DNA of 64,000 nucleotides from positions 76,358 through 140,357 of the forward strand of contig NZ_LMKP01000001.1 of NCBI RefSeq assembly GCF_001421715.1. Direction: 5' to 3'. The notes under the pieces were generated by a model that had not been told where the DNA came from, did no database searches, and saw only the letters and a program-made list of their open reading frames with translations. Source of the stretch: Sphingomonas sp. Leaf22 (lineage in GTDB: Bacteria; Pseudomonadota; Alphaproteobacteria; Sphingomonadales; Sphingomonadaceae). Made by a program: the position numbers and the translations under genes. Positions 17,118 through 26,898 of this stretch are shown here, piece after piece (within the stretch, counting starts at the first letter, position 1; every line of letters begins with the position of its first letter).

Positions 17118-18628
17118 GTGCGCCGCTGTTGCGCCGGATCGTGATCGTCGGCGGCGGATCGGCGGGGTGGATGACCGCCGCCGCACTGTCGAGCCTGCTC
17201 GATCCGAAGGACGTCGCGATCACCCTGGTCGAATCCGATGCGATCGGCACGGTGGGGGTGGGCGAAGCGACGATCCCCGACATCCTCGCTTTCAACCAGA
17301 TGCTGGGCGTCAACGAGGCCGAGTTCATGGCCGCGACGCAGGCGACGTTCAAACTGGGTATCGAGTTCGTCGACTGGGGTGCCAGGGGGGATCGCTATGT
17401 CCACCCGTTCGGTCAGCATGGCGTCGACATGCAGGGAATCGACTTCCACCAATATTGGCTGCGGGCCCGCGAGCATGGCGCGCCGCAACCGATCGAGGAA
17501 TACAGCCTGTGCGCGGTGGCGGCACGGGCGGGCAGGTTCGCGTTGCCCGACCCGAACCCGCGATCGGTGCTGTCGCAGATCCGCTATGCCTATCATTTCG
17601 ACGCGACGCTCTATGCCCGCTTCCTGCGCCGCTATGCCGAGAAGCGCGGCGTCGTCCGTATCGAGGGGATCGTCGGTGCGGTCGGGCGGGGGGCGGATGG
17701 CGCGATCACCGGCCTGACCCTTGCCGACGGACGCGGGGTCGCGGGCGATTTCTTCTTCGACTGCACCGGGTTCCGGGCGCTGCTCGCGGGCGAGACGCTG
17801 GGCAGCGGGTTCGTCGACTGGAGCCACTGGCTGCCGTGCGATACCGCGCTGGCGGTGCCGAGCGAACATGCCGGGCCGCCGACCCCCTATACCCGCGCGA
17901 CCGCGCGCGACGCCGGCTGGCAATGGCGCATCCCGACGCAGCGGCGGGTCGGCAACGGCCATATCTTTGCCAGCGCCTTCACGACCGAGGAAGCGGCGAG
18001 TGCGACGCTGCTGGCCGGTCTCGATGCGCCGGCACTTGCCGATCCGCGTCGCATCCGGTTCAGGGCAGGGTGTCGCGATACCTTCTGGTCGGGCAACTGC
18101 ATCGCGATCGGGCTGGCGGCGGGGTTTCTCGAACCGCTCGAATCGACGTCGATCTATCTGATTCAGGAGGGGATCAGCCGGTTCATCTCGCTGTTCCCGC
18201 GCGGCGACATTCCGGACATCCTGCGCACCGAATATAACCGCCATATGCGCACCGAGTTCGAACAGGTGCGCGACTTCATCATCCTGCATTATGCAGCGAC
18301 CACGCGCGACGACACGCCGTTCTGGAACCATTGCCGCACCATGCGACTGCCCGATACGCTGCTTCACAAGATCGAACTGTTCCGCGAAACCGGACGCGTG
18401 TTCCGCTACAATGACGAGTTGTTCACCCGGCCGAGCTGGGTCGCGGTGATGCTGGGGCAGGGGATCGTGCCGACGTCCTCCGATCCGATCGTCGCGACGC
18501 TGCCCGAACGCGATGTCGCACGCAGCCTCGCGTCGATGCGCGACGCGATGGCGGCGGCGGTGGCGCGGATGCCGACGCATGGCGACTTCCTCGCCCGCTA
18601 CTGCCCGGCACCGGCGATGGCGGCATGA
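17114..18628 (+). CDS. Tryptophan-halogenase-family flavoprotein, copy 3
   Basis: 504 residues with intact motifs: GGGSAG (13-18), GVGEATIP (from 48), catalytic Lys80 in ATFKLGIEF, WQWRIP in the central region, and EPLESTSIY further on. Compared with copy 1, most differences lie outside the flavin and active-site segments. It is coupled to copy 2 upstream and copy 4 downstream by four-base ATGA overlaps, so the four proteins are probably made in related amounts. The substrate is not predictable from sequence. Confidence 0.9.
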   Translation: MSAPLLRRIVIVGGGSAGWMTAAALSSLLDPKDVAITLVESDAIGTVGVGEATIPDILAFNQMLGVNEAEFMAATQATFKLGIEFVDWGARGDRYVHPFGQHGVDMQGIDFHQYWLRAREHGAPQPIEEYSLCAVAARAGRFALPDPNPRSVLSQIRYAYHFDATLYARFLRRYAEKRGVVRIEGIVGAVGRGADGAITGLTLADGRGVAGDFFFDCTGFRALLAGETLGSGFVDWSHWLPCDTALAVPSEHAGPPTPYTRATARDAGWQWRIPTQRRVGNGHIFASAFTTEEAASATLLAGLDAPALADPRRIRFRAGCRDTFWSGNCIAIGLAAGFLEPLESTSIYLIQEGISRFISLFPRGDIPDILRTEYNRHMRTEFEQVRDFIILHYAATTRDDTPFWNHCRTMRLPDTLLHKIELFRETGRVFRYNDELFTRPSWVAVMLGQGIVPTSSDPIVATLPERDVARSLASMRDAMAAAVARMPTHGDFLARYCPAPAMAA

Positions 18629-20136
18629 GCGAGGCGAACATCCGCAGCATCGTGATCGTCGGCGGCGGCACGGCCGGATGGATGGCGGCGGCGGCGCTGT
18701 CGCACATGCTGGCCGGCAGCGGCATGGCGATCCGCGTCGTCGAATCCGAAGCGATCGGCACGGTCGGCGTCGGCGAGGCGACGATCCCGCACATCCAGTA
18801 TTTCAATCGCCTGCTCGGCATCGACGAGGATGATTTCGTCCGGCGGACCTGCGCGACGTTCAAGCTGGGCATCGAATTCGTCGATTGGGGGCAGATTGGC
18901 GAGCGCTATATCCACCCCTTCGGCACCTATGGGCAGGAGATGGAGGGCATCCATTTCCACCATTTCTGGTATCGCCACGCGCAGGCGGGGGGTGCATTGC
19001 CGCTCGATCGCTTCAGCATCGGCGTCGGTGCGGCGCGGGCGGGCAAATTCATGCGGCCCGATCCGTCGCGTCGCGGATCGCCGCTGGCCGGCATCAGCTA
19101 CGCGTTTCAGTTCGATGCCGCGCTCTATGCCAAATATCTGCGCGAACGGGCCGAAGCGGCGGGCGTCGTGCGGACCGAGGGGCGGATCGTCGACGTCGCG
19201 CTGAACGGTGCGAACGGCCATGTCGATCATGTCCTGCTCGACGATGGCAGCCGCGTCGCGGGCGACCTGTTCATCGACTGCTCGGGCTTTCGCGGGTTGT
19301 TGATCGAAGGCGCATTGAACGCTGGCTATGACGACTGGTGCGAATGGCTGCCGTGCGATCGGGCGGTGGCGCGGCCCTGCGCCCGCGTCGGCGATCCGAC
19401 GCCCTATACGCGAGCGACCGCGACCAGCGTCGGCTGGCGCTGGCGCATCCCGCTCCAGTCGCGCACCGGCAACGGCCATGTCTATTGTTCGGACTATGTC
19501 GACGACGACACCGCGCTGGCGATGCTGAACGACGGCCTCGACGGCGCACCGCTGGCGGACCCGAACTTCCTGCGCTTCACGGCGGGGTGTCGGCGCAAGG
19601 CGTGGGACCGGAACGTCGTCGCGCTGGGGCTGGCGGCGGGGTTTCTCGAACCGCTCGAATCGACGTCGATTCATCTGATCCAGACCGGAATTGCGCGGTT
19701 GCTGACCAACTTCCCCGATCGGTCGTTCAATCAGCCGGATATCGATTATTACAATCGGCGCACGCGGTTGGAGTATGAACAGGTCCGCGACTTCCTGATC
19801 CTGCATTACAAGGCGACGGCCCGCAACGACAGCCCACTCTGGCGGCGCTGCCGCGACATGGCGATCCCGGCGTCGCTCGAGGAACGCATCGCCATCTTCC
19901 GCGAGAATGCGCGGCTGTACCGGCACGACAACGAACTGTTCAGCGCGACGAGCTGGCTGGCGGTGCTGCACGGGCAGAATATCCACCCGAAGCGGCATCA
20001 CCCGATCGCCGACATCCTGTCGGCGGACGAACTCGATCGCCGCATGACCCATATCGCCGGCGCGATGGATGCCGGGGTGCGGGCGATGCCCGACCATATG
20101 GCGTTCATCGACCGGTTTTGTCGCAGTCCGTCCTAA
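18625..20136 (+). CDS. Tryptophan-halogenase-family flavoprotein, copy 4
   Basis: 503 residues. Motifs are complete: GGGTAG (13-18), GVGEATIP, Lys80 in ATFKLGIEF, WRWRIP and EPLESTSIH. It is the last gene of the halogenase run. Its TAA stop overlaps by three bases the TAG stop of the convergent cupin-like gene, leaving no room for an intrinsic terminator between them. Like copies 1 and 3 it is probably an active FAD-dependent halogenase or a relative with altered substrate. Confidence 0.9.
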   Translation: MSEANIRSIVIVGGGTAGWMAAAALSHMLAGSGMAIRVVESEAIGTVGVGEATIPHIQYFNRLLGIDEDDFVRRTCATFKLGIEFVDWGQIGERYIHPFGTYGQEMEGIHFHHFWYRHAQAGGALPLDRFSIGVGAARAGKFMRPDPSRRGSPLAGISYAFQFDAALYAKYLRERAEAAGVVRTEGRIVDVALNGANGHVDHVLLDDGSRVAGDLFIDCSGFRGLLIEGALNAGYDDWCEWLPCDRAVARPCARVGDPTPYTRATATSVGWRWRIPLQSRTGNGHVYCSDYVDDDTALAMLNDGLDGAPLADPNFLRFTAGCRRKAWDRNVVALGLAAGFLEPLESTSIHLIQTGIARLLTNFPDRSFNQPDIDYYNRRTRLEYEQVRDFLILHYKATARNDSPLWRRCRDMAIPASLEERIAIFRENARLYRHDNELFSATSWLAVLHGQNIHPKRHHPIADILSADELDRRMTHIAGAMDAGVRAMPDHMAFIDRFCRSPS

Positions 20137-21149
20137 CGACGCAGGTCGTCGATCAGATAATGCTTCACCTGCTGTGCCCTGTCGGGCGTCATCTCGCCCA
20201 GCGCGCCGCGACCGGCGGCCGGAATGTGGGTGACGGCGTCATGGCCCGCACCAAAGACATAATGGTCGAACCATGTCCGCCATATGTCGCGCTCGCGCTC
20301 GGGCAGGTCGCGGATGCTCATCACCGCGTGCATCAGCGTGCGGAAGGGGGACCCCTGCCAATCGCGCGGGGTCAGGGGCCACCAATAGTTGGTGAGGACG
20401 TTGATCGGCGACAGCCCCTCGACCTGATGCCACCACATATAGGGGATGTAGATCGCGTCGCCGGGTTCGAGTTCGGCTTCCAATGCGGTTTCCAGCGCCT
20501 CGGCATAGCGCGGATAGCGTTCGAGGTCGGGATTGCGCAGGTCGACCATGCTGACCGGCGGCCCGGCAAAGGTGAAGTCGAACGGCCCGACATACAGGTT
20601 GCGGACCTGTTCGGGCGGGAACAGCGTGAAGCGGCGTCGTCCGCCGACCACCACCGCGACGTTTTCCGACATGTCGAAATGGGTCGACACGGTGACGCGG
20701 TTGCCGACCCACAGCCGCGCGACCGCGCCCGGACCGGCAACGCCCAGCACATTGTCGCGGGCGAAGTCGGGGCAGTTTTCGGCGATCGGCACCGCGCCCG
20801 CATAGAAGGCCGGCGGCTGTTCCTCGTCCCGCACGCTCATCAGCGCGCGCAGCAATTCGCCGATCGGGGCGATCCGCTGCTGATAGTTCAGCCCGCGCAG
20901 GTCGTTGGTGTACCAGAATCGCCCGTTGATCTGCGGCGGCCCCAGAAAGGCGGGGACCGGTTTGCCGAGATCGGTCGCCTCGATATAGTCGCGCAACGCC
21001 TCGTCCGACTGCCGTGCGGCCCGAACCGCCGGCCACGACGCGGCGATCCCGCGAAGGACCGCCGGCTGGCGCAGCGGCACGATCTCGGTCTCGAACCGAA
21101 GACGATCGACGTCGTGCCATTCACGGATCGGCTGAAAACTGCGCGTCAT
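20133..21149 (-). CDS. Cupin_8/JmjC-like Fe(II)-dependent oxygenase-type protein
   Basis: 338 residues. The double-stranded beta-helix shows the metal-binding HxD in THFDMSEN, the distal His in MWWHQVEGL, and FTLFPPEQVRNLYVGP between them. This is the pattern of cupin_8/FIH-like 2-oxoglutarate oxygenases. The start ATG at 21149 has GGCAGG upstream; the frame is open for another 127 codons, but that part reads as non-coding. A homologue sits beside the halogenase of the second locus (61461), so the pairing of the two families is repeated. Its target (a protein side chain or a small molecule) is unknown. Confidence 0.88.
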   Translation of the reverse strand: MTRSFQPIREWHDVDRLRFETEIVPLRQPAVLRGIAASWPAVRAARQSDEALRDYIEATDLGKPVPAFLGPPQINGRFWYTNDLRGLNYQQRIAPIGELLRALMSVRDEEQPPAFYAGAVPIAENCPDFARDNVLGVAGPGAVARLWVGNRVTVSTHFDMSENVAVVVGGRRRFTLFPPEQVRNLYVGPFDFTFAGPPVSMVDLRNPDLERYPRYAEALETALEAELEPGDAIYIPYMWWHQVEGLSPINVLTNYWWPLTPRDWQGSPFRTLMHAVMSIRDLPERERDIWRTWFDHYVFGAGHDAVTHIPAAGRGALGEMTPDRAQQVKHYLIDDLRR

Positions 21150-21274
21150 ATGGAAATGCCTGCCAAAACCGTGGCGCGCCGACGCGCCGGATGTAACAGC
21201 CTGTAAATCGCCGGTTTGCGGAAGTCGATGATATCGCGTCTTTACAGGGCGCGTCGACCTACCTAGCGTTGCAA

Positions 21275-21298
21275 ACGAATTAGCAGACAATACTGCGG
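21275..21298 (+). promoter_or_regulatory. Element shared with the TonB/halogenase region (copy 2)
   Basis: It matches 13894-13917 at 19 of 24 positions. It ends inside the ribosome site of the first gene of the sugar operon (GCGGAGG). Just upstream, CGTT-GCA-AACG (21267-21277) forms a short inverted repeat that could be an operator. Its position so near the start codon suggests repression or post-transcriptional control rather than activation. Confidence 0.4.
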
Positions 21299-21303
21299 AG
21301 GGG

Positions 21304-22560
21304 ATGGCGATGGCCATAGCGGAGGGTGTCGGGCCCGTGACCGATCGATCGGTCGACGGGAGTCTGACCGCGCGGCTAAGCGCGTTGATGTTCATGCAGT
21401 TCTTCATCTGGGGGGCGTGGCAGGTCACGCTCGGCCTGGTGATGCAGACGGTCGGGATCGGCAATCTGATCGGCAACGCGTTTTCGATGGGGCCGATCGC
21501 GTCGATCGTCGGGTCGCTGCTGCTCGGCATGGTCGCGGTGCGCTATGTCGCGCCTCGCATGTTGATGGTGATCCTGCATCTGGTCGGCGGCGTGCTGCTG
21601 TACCTGCTGCCGACGCTGCTGACCCCGGAAAAGGGCGGGACGTTCGTGTGGCTGCTGCTAGGCTACATGATCCTGTACATGCCGACCGTCGGCCTTGCGA
21701 ACACGATCGCGCTCAAGAGCTTCGGCGACCGGACCGACAATTTCCCGTTCGTCCGCGCGTTCGGTACGATCGGCTGGATCGCCGCCGGCCTCATCATCGG
21801 CTGGGCGGGACTGTCCGCCAGCCCGAAGATCTTCTGGGTCGCGGCGGTCGTGTCGGTCGCGCTCGGCGTCTACAGCTTCACCCTGCCGGCGGTCGAGGCC
21901 GACAAGCCGCAGGGCGGCAGCGTGCTGGCGCAGGTTTTCTGCGTCGAGGCGTTCGGGCTGATGCGGCAGAAGTCGTTCCTGATCTTCATCCTCTGCGCGA
22001 CGCTGATCTCGGTGCCGCTGGCGATGTATTACGCCTATGCCTCGCCCTATGTCGGCGCGGCGGGGATCGAGAATGTCAGCGGGACGCTGGCGATCGGGCA
22101 GATGTCTGAACTGGTGTTCATGTTCTCGATGCCATGGCTCTATCGCCGCTTCGGCGTGAAGCCTTTGCTGCTGGTCGGCATGGCCGCATGGGCGCTGCGC
22201 TATGCGCTGTTCGCGATCGGTGACGGCGGGTCGGGGATGTGGGCGATCTATGTCGGCGTGGCGCTGCATGGCGTGTGCTACGACTTCTTCTTCGTCGCCG
22301 GGGCGATCTATGTCGGCACCATCGCCACGCCGAAGGGCGTCAATGCGCAGGCGCAGGGCATGCTGACGCTGTTCACCTATGGCGTCGGGATGCTCCTCGG
22401 CTCGCAGATCGGCGCGATGATCTATGCGCAGCTGCCGGCCACGCCGACCATCGCCGACTGGCAGGGCATGTGGATCTATCCGGCGGTCGCCGCCGCGGCG
22501 ATCGCGCTGCTGTTCCAATTCACCTTCCGCGACGATCGTCGCAAGGAGACGCTGGCATGA
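21304..22560 (+). CDS. MFS carrier of the nucleoside:H+ symporter type
   Basis: 418 residues and about twelve membrane helices. The first helix region LSALMFMQFFIWGAWQVTLG, the following NAFSMGPIASIVGSLLLGM and the later GVCYDFFFVAGAIYVG resemble NupG/XapB-like nucleoside symporters of the inner membrane. In sugar-catabolic operons such carriers often import small glycosides or keto sugars rather than nucleosides. Two starts are possible, ATG 21304 and ATG 21310; the second has better spacing to GGAG. First gene of the nine-gene operon, overlapping the next gene by ATGA. Confidence 0.88.
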   Translation: MAMAIAEGVGPVTDRSVDGSLTARLSALMFMQFFIWGAWQVTLGLVMQTVGIGNLIGNAFSMGPIASIVGSLLLGMVAVRYVAPRMLMVILHLVGGVLLYLLPTLLTPEKGGTFVWLLLGYMILYMPTVGLANTIALKSFGDRTDNFPFVRAFGTIGWIAAGLIIGWAGLSASPKIFWVAAVVSVALGVYSFTLPAVEADKPQGGSVLAQVFCVEAFGLMRQKSFLIFILCATLISVPLAMYYAYASPYVGAAGIENVSGTLAIGQMSELVFMFSMPWLYRRFGVKPLLLVGMAAWALRYALFAIGDGGSGMWAIYVGVALHGVCYDFFFVAGAIYVGTIATPKGVNAQAQGMLTLFTYGVGMLLGSQIGAMIYAQLPATPTIADWQGMWIYPAVAAAAIALLFQFTFRDDRRKETLA

Positions 22561-23615
22561 CGGGAATGAAGGGGCCGGGCATCTTCCTGGCGCAGTTCAT
22601 GGGCGACAAGGCGCCGTTCGACACGCTGGAGAACATGGCCGAATGGGCCGCGGGCCTCGGCTATGTCGGCGTGCAGATCCCGTGCGACACGCGGCTGATC
22701 GACCTGAAAACCGCGTCGGAGAGCAAGGATTACTGCGACGATCTGCGCGGCAAGCTGGCGCACCACGGTATCGAAGTGACCGAACTGTCGACCCATTTGC
22801 AGGGGCAGCTGGTCGCGGTCCATCCCGCCTATGACACGCTGTTCGACGGCTTCGCGCCGCCCGAAGTGCACGGCAAACCTGCCGAGCGGCAGGGCTGGGC
22901 GGTCGAGCAGGTCAAGATGGCGGCCAAGGCCAGCGCTAATCTGGGGCTGAAGGCGCATGCGACCTTCTCCGGTGCGCTGGCATGGCCTTATGTCTATCCG
23001 TGGCCGCAGCGGCCCGCCGGGCTGGTCGAGGAAGCGTTTGCCGAACTGGCGCGGCGCTGGACCCCGATCCTCGACGTGTTCGAGGACAATGGCGTGCATT
23101 GCGCGTTCGAGGTCCATGCCGGCGAAGACCTGCACGACGGGGCGACATGGGAACGCTTCCTCGAGGCGGTGAAGGGGCATAATGCCGCCCGATTGCTGTT
23201 CGATCCGTCGCATTACGTGCTGCAACAGCTCGATTATCTCGACTTCATCGATCGCTATCACGGCCGGATTTCGTGCTTCCACGTCAAGGATGCCGAATAT
23301 AATCCCACCGGGCGCTCGGGCGTCTATGGCGGTTATCAGGATTGGGTCGATCGTCCGGGGCGGTTCCGCTCGCTGGGCGACGGACAGGTCGATTTTTCGG
23401 GCGTGTTCAGCCGCATGGCGCAATATGGCTATGATGGCTGGGCGGTGCTCGAATGGGAGTGCGCGCTCAAGAACTCCGACGATGGTGCCAGCGAAGGCGC
23501 TCCGTTCATCGAGGCGCATATGATCAAGCTGACCGATCACGCCTTCGACGATTTCGCCAAGAGCGGCGTCGACCGGGCGGCGATCCGCAAGCTGATGGGA
23601 TTGTCGGCGGAATGA
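22557..23615 (+). CDS. Sugar phosphate isomerase/epimerase-like TIM barrel, cytoplasmic
   Basis: 352 residues in the xylose-isomerase-like TIM-barrel (AP endonuclease 2) superfamily. Metal-site type segments are visible: CAFEVHAGEDLHDG, LLFDPSHYVLQQLDY, ISCFHVKDAEYNPTGRSG and WAVLEWECALK. Members such as YcjR epimerise or isomerise keto sugars. There is no signal peptide, unlike the two other TIM barrels of this operon, so it should act in the cytoplasm. It overlaps the carrier gene and the Gfo/Idh/MocA gene by four bases each. Confidence 0.85.
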   Translation: MTGMKGPGIFLAQFMGDKAPFDTLENMAEWAAGLGYVGVQIPCDTRLIDLKTASESKDYCDDLRGKLAHHGIEVTELSTHLQGQLVAVHPAYDTLFDGFAPPEVHGKPAERQGWAVEQVKMAAKASANLGLKAHATFSGALAWPYVYPWPQRPAGLVEEAFAELARRWTPILDVFEDNGVHCAFEVHAGEDLHDGATWERFLEAVKGHNAARLLFDPSHYVLQQLDYLDFIDRYHGRISCFHVKDAEYNPTGRSGVYGGYQDWVDRPGRFRSLGDGQVDFSGVFSRMAQYGYDGWAVLEWECALKNSDDGASEGAPFIEAHMIKLTDHAFDDFAKSGVDRAAIRKLMGLSAE

Positions 23616-24754
23616 GCGGCAGGGCGTTGAAGCTGGGCATGGCCGGCGGTGGCGAGGGCGCGTTCATCGGCGCGATCCACCGCAAGGCGGCGGCGCTGGA
23701 CGGCGATTGGCAGTTGGTGGCCGGCGCGTTCAGCAGCGACCCCGACCGCAACGCCCGCAGCGGTGCGTCGCTCGGGCTCGACCCGCAGCGTGTCCATGGC
23801 GATCTGAACGCGCTGATCGCGGCCGAACGCGCGCTGCCGGAGGGCGAGCGGATCGACGCGCTGGCGATCGTCACGCCGAACCACCTGCATGCGCCGATGG
23901 CGATCGCCGCACTGGAAGCGGGCATCAACGTCTTTTGCGAAAAACCGATGGCGATGAGCAGCGACGAAGCCCGCGCCATCGCCGCCGCGGCGCGCAAGAG
24001 CGGGGCGAAGTTCGCGCTGGCCTTCACCTATAGCGGCTATCCACTGGTCGAGGAGGCGCGGGCGCGCGTCGCACGCGGCGATCTGGGCAAGATCCGGCTC
24101 GTTCAGGTCGAGTATCTACAGGGTTGGCTAAGCCTGCCGATCGATGGCGAAGGTAACAAGCAGGCCGAATGGCGTACCGATCCGGCGAAGGCCGGGCTGG
24201 GCGGCTGTCTGGGCGATATCGGCACGCATGCCTTTCACCTTGCCGAGCGTGTCGCGGGCGTGCGGGTGAGCGAGGTGTCGGCCGACCTGACCGCGCATGT
24301 CGCCGGGCGGCGGCTCGACGACGATGTCAGCGCGCTGCTGCGCTTCGAAGGCGGCGCGCGCGGTACGCTGAAGGCCAGCCAAATCGCGGCGGGCGAGGAG
24401 AATGGCCTGAAACTGCGCGTGTCGGGAGAGCTTGGCACTCTCGAATGGGCGCAGATGGAGCCGAACACGCTGACGCTGCGCTGGCTTGACCGGCCGGCCG
24501 AAGTGGTGCGGGCGGGCGGGCCGGGACTGGCCGGATCGACCCAGGCATTGCTGCGTACGCCGTCGGGCCATCCCGAGGGCTATATCGAAGCCTTTGCCAA
24601 TCTGTATCAAGGGTTTGCGGCGGCGATTCGCGGGCAGGACGAACGCTTCGTCCCCGGCCTGACCGATGGTCTGCGGACGATGAATTTTATCGAGGCGGTG
24701 ATCGCGAACGCGAACTCCGACCGAAAATGGAACTCAGTGGAAGCGGGAGAGTAA
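23612..24754 (+). CDS. Gfo/Idh/MocA-family NAD(P)-dependent oxidoreductase
   Basis: 380 residues. The N-terminal nucleotide-binding fold starts [18 protein letters not shown] (GxGxxGxxx), then [19 protein letters not shown] and the family Glu-Lys-Pro in [10 protein letters not shown], followed by the C-terminal alpha/beta domain with [16 protein letters not shown] holding the catalytic His. In 3-keto-sugar pathways enzymes of this family reduce or oxidise the C3 position. There is no Tat signal, so it should be cytoplasmic with the preceding TIM barrel. Confidence 0.9.
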   Translation: MSGRALKLGMAGGGEGAFIGAIHRKAAALDGDWQLVAGAFSSDPDRNARSGASLGLDPQRVHGDLNALIAAERALPEGERIDALAIVTPNHLHAPMAIAALEAGINVFCEKPMAMSSDEARAIAAAARKSGAKFALAFTYSGYPLVEEARARVARGDLGKIRLVQVEYLQGWLSLPIDGEGNKQAEWRTDPAKAGLGGCLGDIGTHAFHLAERVAGVRVSEVSADLTAHVAGRRLDDDVSALLRFEGGARGTLKASQIAAGEENGLKLRVSGELGTLEWAQMEPNTLTLRWLDRPAEVVRAGGPGLAGSTQALLRTPSGHPEGYIEAFANLYQGFAAAIRGQDERFVPGLTDGLRTMNFIEAVIANANSDRKWNSVEAGE

Positions 24755-24756
24755 AG

Positions 24757-25134
24757 ATGAAACTGCTGACGGGTATGGCAATCGTGGGTGCGGCCGGTGC
24801 GACCGCGCTGCTCGCCACGGCGACGCCAACCACCGCCCAGACCGCGGCACCGCCCGCGTTCAACGCCTGCAAGGCGTGCCACACGGTCAACAAGGGTGGC
24901 CGCAACGGTATCGGCCCCAATCTGTTCGGCGTCGTCGGACGGCCGGCGGCGTCGGTGCCGGGCTTCAACTATTCGCCGGCGATGAAGGCGTCGAAGCTGC
25001 GCTGGGACGCCAAGACGCTCGACGTGTATCTGACGGCACCGGCCAAGAAGGTGCCGGGCACGCGGATGCCGATCGCGACGCCCGATCCGGCGAAGCGTGC
25101 CGCCATCATCGCCTATCTGACGTCGGCCAAGTGA
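24757..25134 (+). CDS. Periplasmic class I cytochrome c
   Basis: 125 residues. A Sec signal peptide (about 1-28) precedes a single haem site CKACH (38-42), and the likely axial Met is in GTRMPI. It has the size of cytochrome c2/c550 proteins. In three-subunit sugar dehydrogenases a c-type cytochrome takes electrons from the GMC flavoprotein to the respiratory chain, and that is its probable job here. The ATG at 24757 follows GGGAGAG, two bases after the preceding stop. GTGA overlap with the next gene. Confidence 0.92.
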   Translation: MKLLTGMAIVGAAGATALLATATPTTAQTAAPPAFNACKACHTVNKGGRNGIGPNLFGVVGRPAASVPGFNYSPAMKASKLRWDAKTLDVYLTAPAKKVPGTRMPIATPDPAKRAAIIAYLTSAK

Positions 25135-26054
25135 GCGGCGTGTCGCGGCGCACGGTCATCGCAGGGGCCGCCGCCGCGACGCTGGCCGCTGGGGTGGGTG
25201 CGTCGCAACGGCGCGAAGGCGGCGGCAGCAACGCTGCGCGCTTCTCGCTGAAATTCGCGCCGCACGAAGGCAGCTTCGCCAGTCGTGGCGACCGGATCGA
25301 ACAGATCGCCTATGCCGCCGATCAGGGCTTCATGGCGTGGGAAGACAATGAGGCGGCCGGGCGCAGTATCGCCGAACAGACGGCGATGGCGAAGGCGCTG
25401 CAACAGCGCGGCATGACGATGGGCGTGTTCGTCGCCAGCATGCCGAAATGGGCGCAATCGCGGCCGCTGCTGGGCGCGAACGACGGTGCCGAGCGCGAAG
25501 CGTTCCTGAACGACATCCGCGCGTCGATCGAGGTCGCCAAGCGGCTGTCGGCGACGCGGATGACGGTGGTGACCGGGTTCATGGACCCGAAGGTGCCGCA
25601 GGACATCCAGACCGCACGGGTCATCGACGTGATGCGCCGCGCGGGCGATATCGTCGCGCCGCATGACATCGCCATGGTCATGGAACCGCTGAACACGCGG
25701 ACCAACCATCCCGGCGTCTATATGCAGACCGTCGCGCAGGGCTATGCCGTCGCGCGCGGTGCGAACAGTCCGGGGGTCAAGATTCTTGCCGATCTGTATC
25801 ACGAACAGATTCAGTCAGGGAATTTGATCCCGACGCTCGACACGTGCTGGGACGAGATCGGCTATATCCAGTTCGGCGACAATCCCGGCCGCAACGAGCC
25901 GGGGACCGGCGAAATCAACTATGCCACCGTCGTCAAATGGCTGCGGAACAAGCGCTATGCCGGCGTGATCGGCATGGAACATGGCAATTCGATCAAGGGT
26001 CGGCCGGGGGAGGATGCGCTGGTCGCAGCCTATCGCCGGATCGACCAGGCATGA
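25131..26054 (+). CDS. Tat-exported hydroxypyruvate-isomerase-like TIM barrel
   Basis: 307 residues from GTG 25131 (a second in-frame GTG is at 25140). The N-terminus VSRRTVIAGAAAATLAAGVG is a twin-arginine signal. The barrel resembles Hyi-like sugar isomerases: MVMEPLNTRTNHPG, KILADLYHEQIQ, IGYIQFGDNPGRNEPGTGE and GVIGMEHGNS provide the metal and substrate residues in that family. Export of an isomerase fold with bound metal makes sense if the keto-sugar chemistry starts in the periplasm. Its start overlaps the cytochrome stop. Confidence 0.85.
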   Translation: MSGVSRRTVIAGAAAATLAAGVGASQRREGGGSNAARFSLKFAPHEGSFASRGDRIEQIAYAADQGFMAWEDNEAAGRSIAEQTAMAKALQQRGMTMGVFVASMPKWAQSRPLLGANDGAEREAFLNDIRASIEVAKRLSATRMTVVTGFMDPKVPQDIQTARVIDVMRRAGDIVAPHDIAMVMEPLNTRTNHPGVYMQTVAQGYAVARGANSPGVKILADLYHEQIQSGNLIPTLDTCWDEIGYIQFGDNPGRNEPGTGEINYATVVKWLRNKRYAGVIGMEHGNSIKGRPGEDALVAAYRRIDQA

Positions 26055-26064
26055 AGGGGAGGGG

Positions 26065-26898
26065 ATGATGAGGCTCCGTACGATAACGGTGCTCGGATCG
26101 GTGCTGATGGCGCTGGCGGGCTCCGCCGGTGCGCAGGACAAGCCGGGTTTCAGGGATACGCCGATACTGCCGGGCGGACAGTGGAAGGTTCACGATGCCG
26201 ACCGGCCGACGCCGACGGTCGTGACGCCCGCGGCACAGCCGGGCGGTGCGCCGTCCGATGCGATCGTGCTGTTCGACGGGCGCTCGACCGACGCGTGGTT
26301 GCCAAAGGGTACGCCATGGCCGGTCAAGGACGGTGTGATGACCGTACCGGCGCGAGGGCCGGGTGGCAAAGGTGGCGGCGATCTGGTGTCGAAGCAGAGC
26401 TTCGGCGACGTGCAGCTTCACCTCGAATTCCGCAGCCCCAATCCGCCGACCAAGACGTCGCAGGATCGCGGCAATAGCGGCATCTGGTTCATGCAGCGCT
26501 ACGAGGTGCAGATCCTAGATGGCTATCAGAACCCGACCTATGCCGATGGCACGGTCGGCGCGGTCTATGGCTTCAAGCCACCGCTGGTAAATGCGTCGCG
26601 CAAACCCGGCGAATGGCAGACCTATGACGTCGTGTTCGAACGGCCGCGCTTTGCCGCCGACGGGTCGCTGGTGCGACCGGCCTATGTCACCGCGATCCTG
26701 AACGGGGTGGTGGTGCAAAATCATCAGGCGATGCTGGGCACGACGATCTGGCGGCAGATCGCCAAATACGAGGCGCATGGCGATGCCGCGCCGATCCAGT
26801 TGCAGGATCATGACTCGCCGGTGTCGTTCCGCAACATCTGGGTACGACCGCTGCCCGAGAGCGCGATCGCGCAGGATCTGAAGGAGAACAGCAAATGA
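26065..26898 (+). CDS. DUF1080 protein, probable 3-keto-glycoside hydrolase
   Basis: 277 residues. A signal peptide (about 1-24, ending SAGAQ) is followed by the DUF1080 jelly-roll: LFDGRSTDAW, DLVSKQSFGDVQLHLEF, RGNSGIWFMQRYEVQILDGY, and VSFRNIWVRPLPE at the end. DUF1080 members have been assigned as 3-keto-disaccharide/3-ketoglycoside hydrolases, which fits the dehydrogenase genes next to it. It is the most direct clue that the substrate is a glycoside opened via its 3-keto form. ATG codons at 26065 and 26068 are both possible starts, with GGGGAGGGG upstream. Confidence 0.88.
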   Translation: MMRLRTITVLGSVLMALAGSAGAQDKPGFRDTPILPGGQWKVHDADRPTPTVVTPAAQPGGAPSDAIVLFDGRSTDAWLPKGTPWPVKDGVMTVPARGPGGKGGGDLVSKQSFGDVQLHLEFRSPNPPTKTSQDRGNSGIWFMQRYEVQILDGYQNPTYADGTVGAVYGFKPPLVNASRKPGEWQTYDVVFERPRFAADGSLVRPAYVTAILNGVVVQNHQAMLGTTIWRQIAKYEAHGDAAPIQLQDHDSPVSFRNIWVRPLPESAIAQDLKENSK

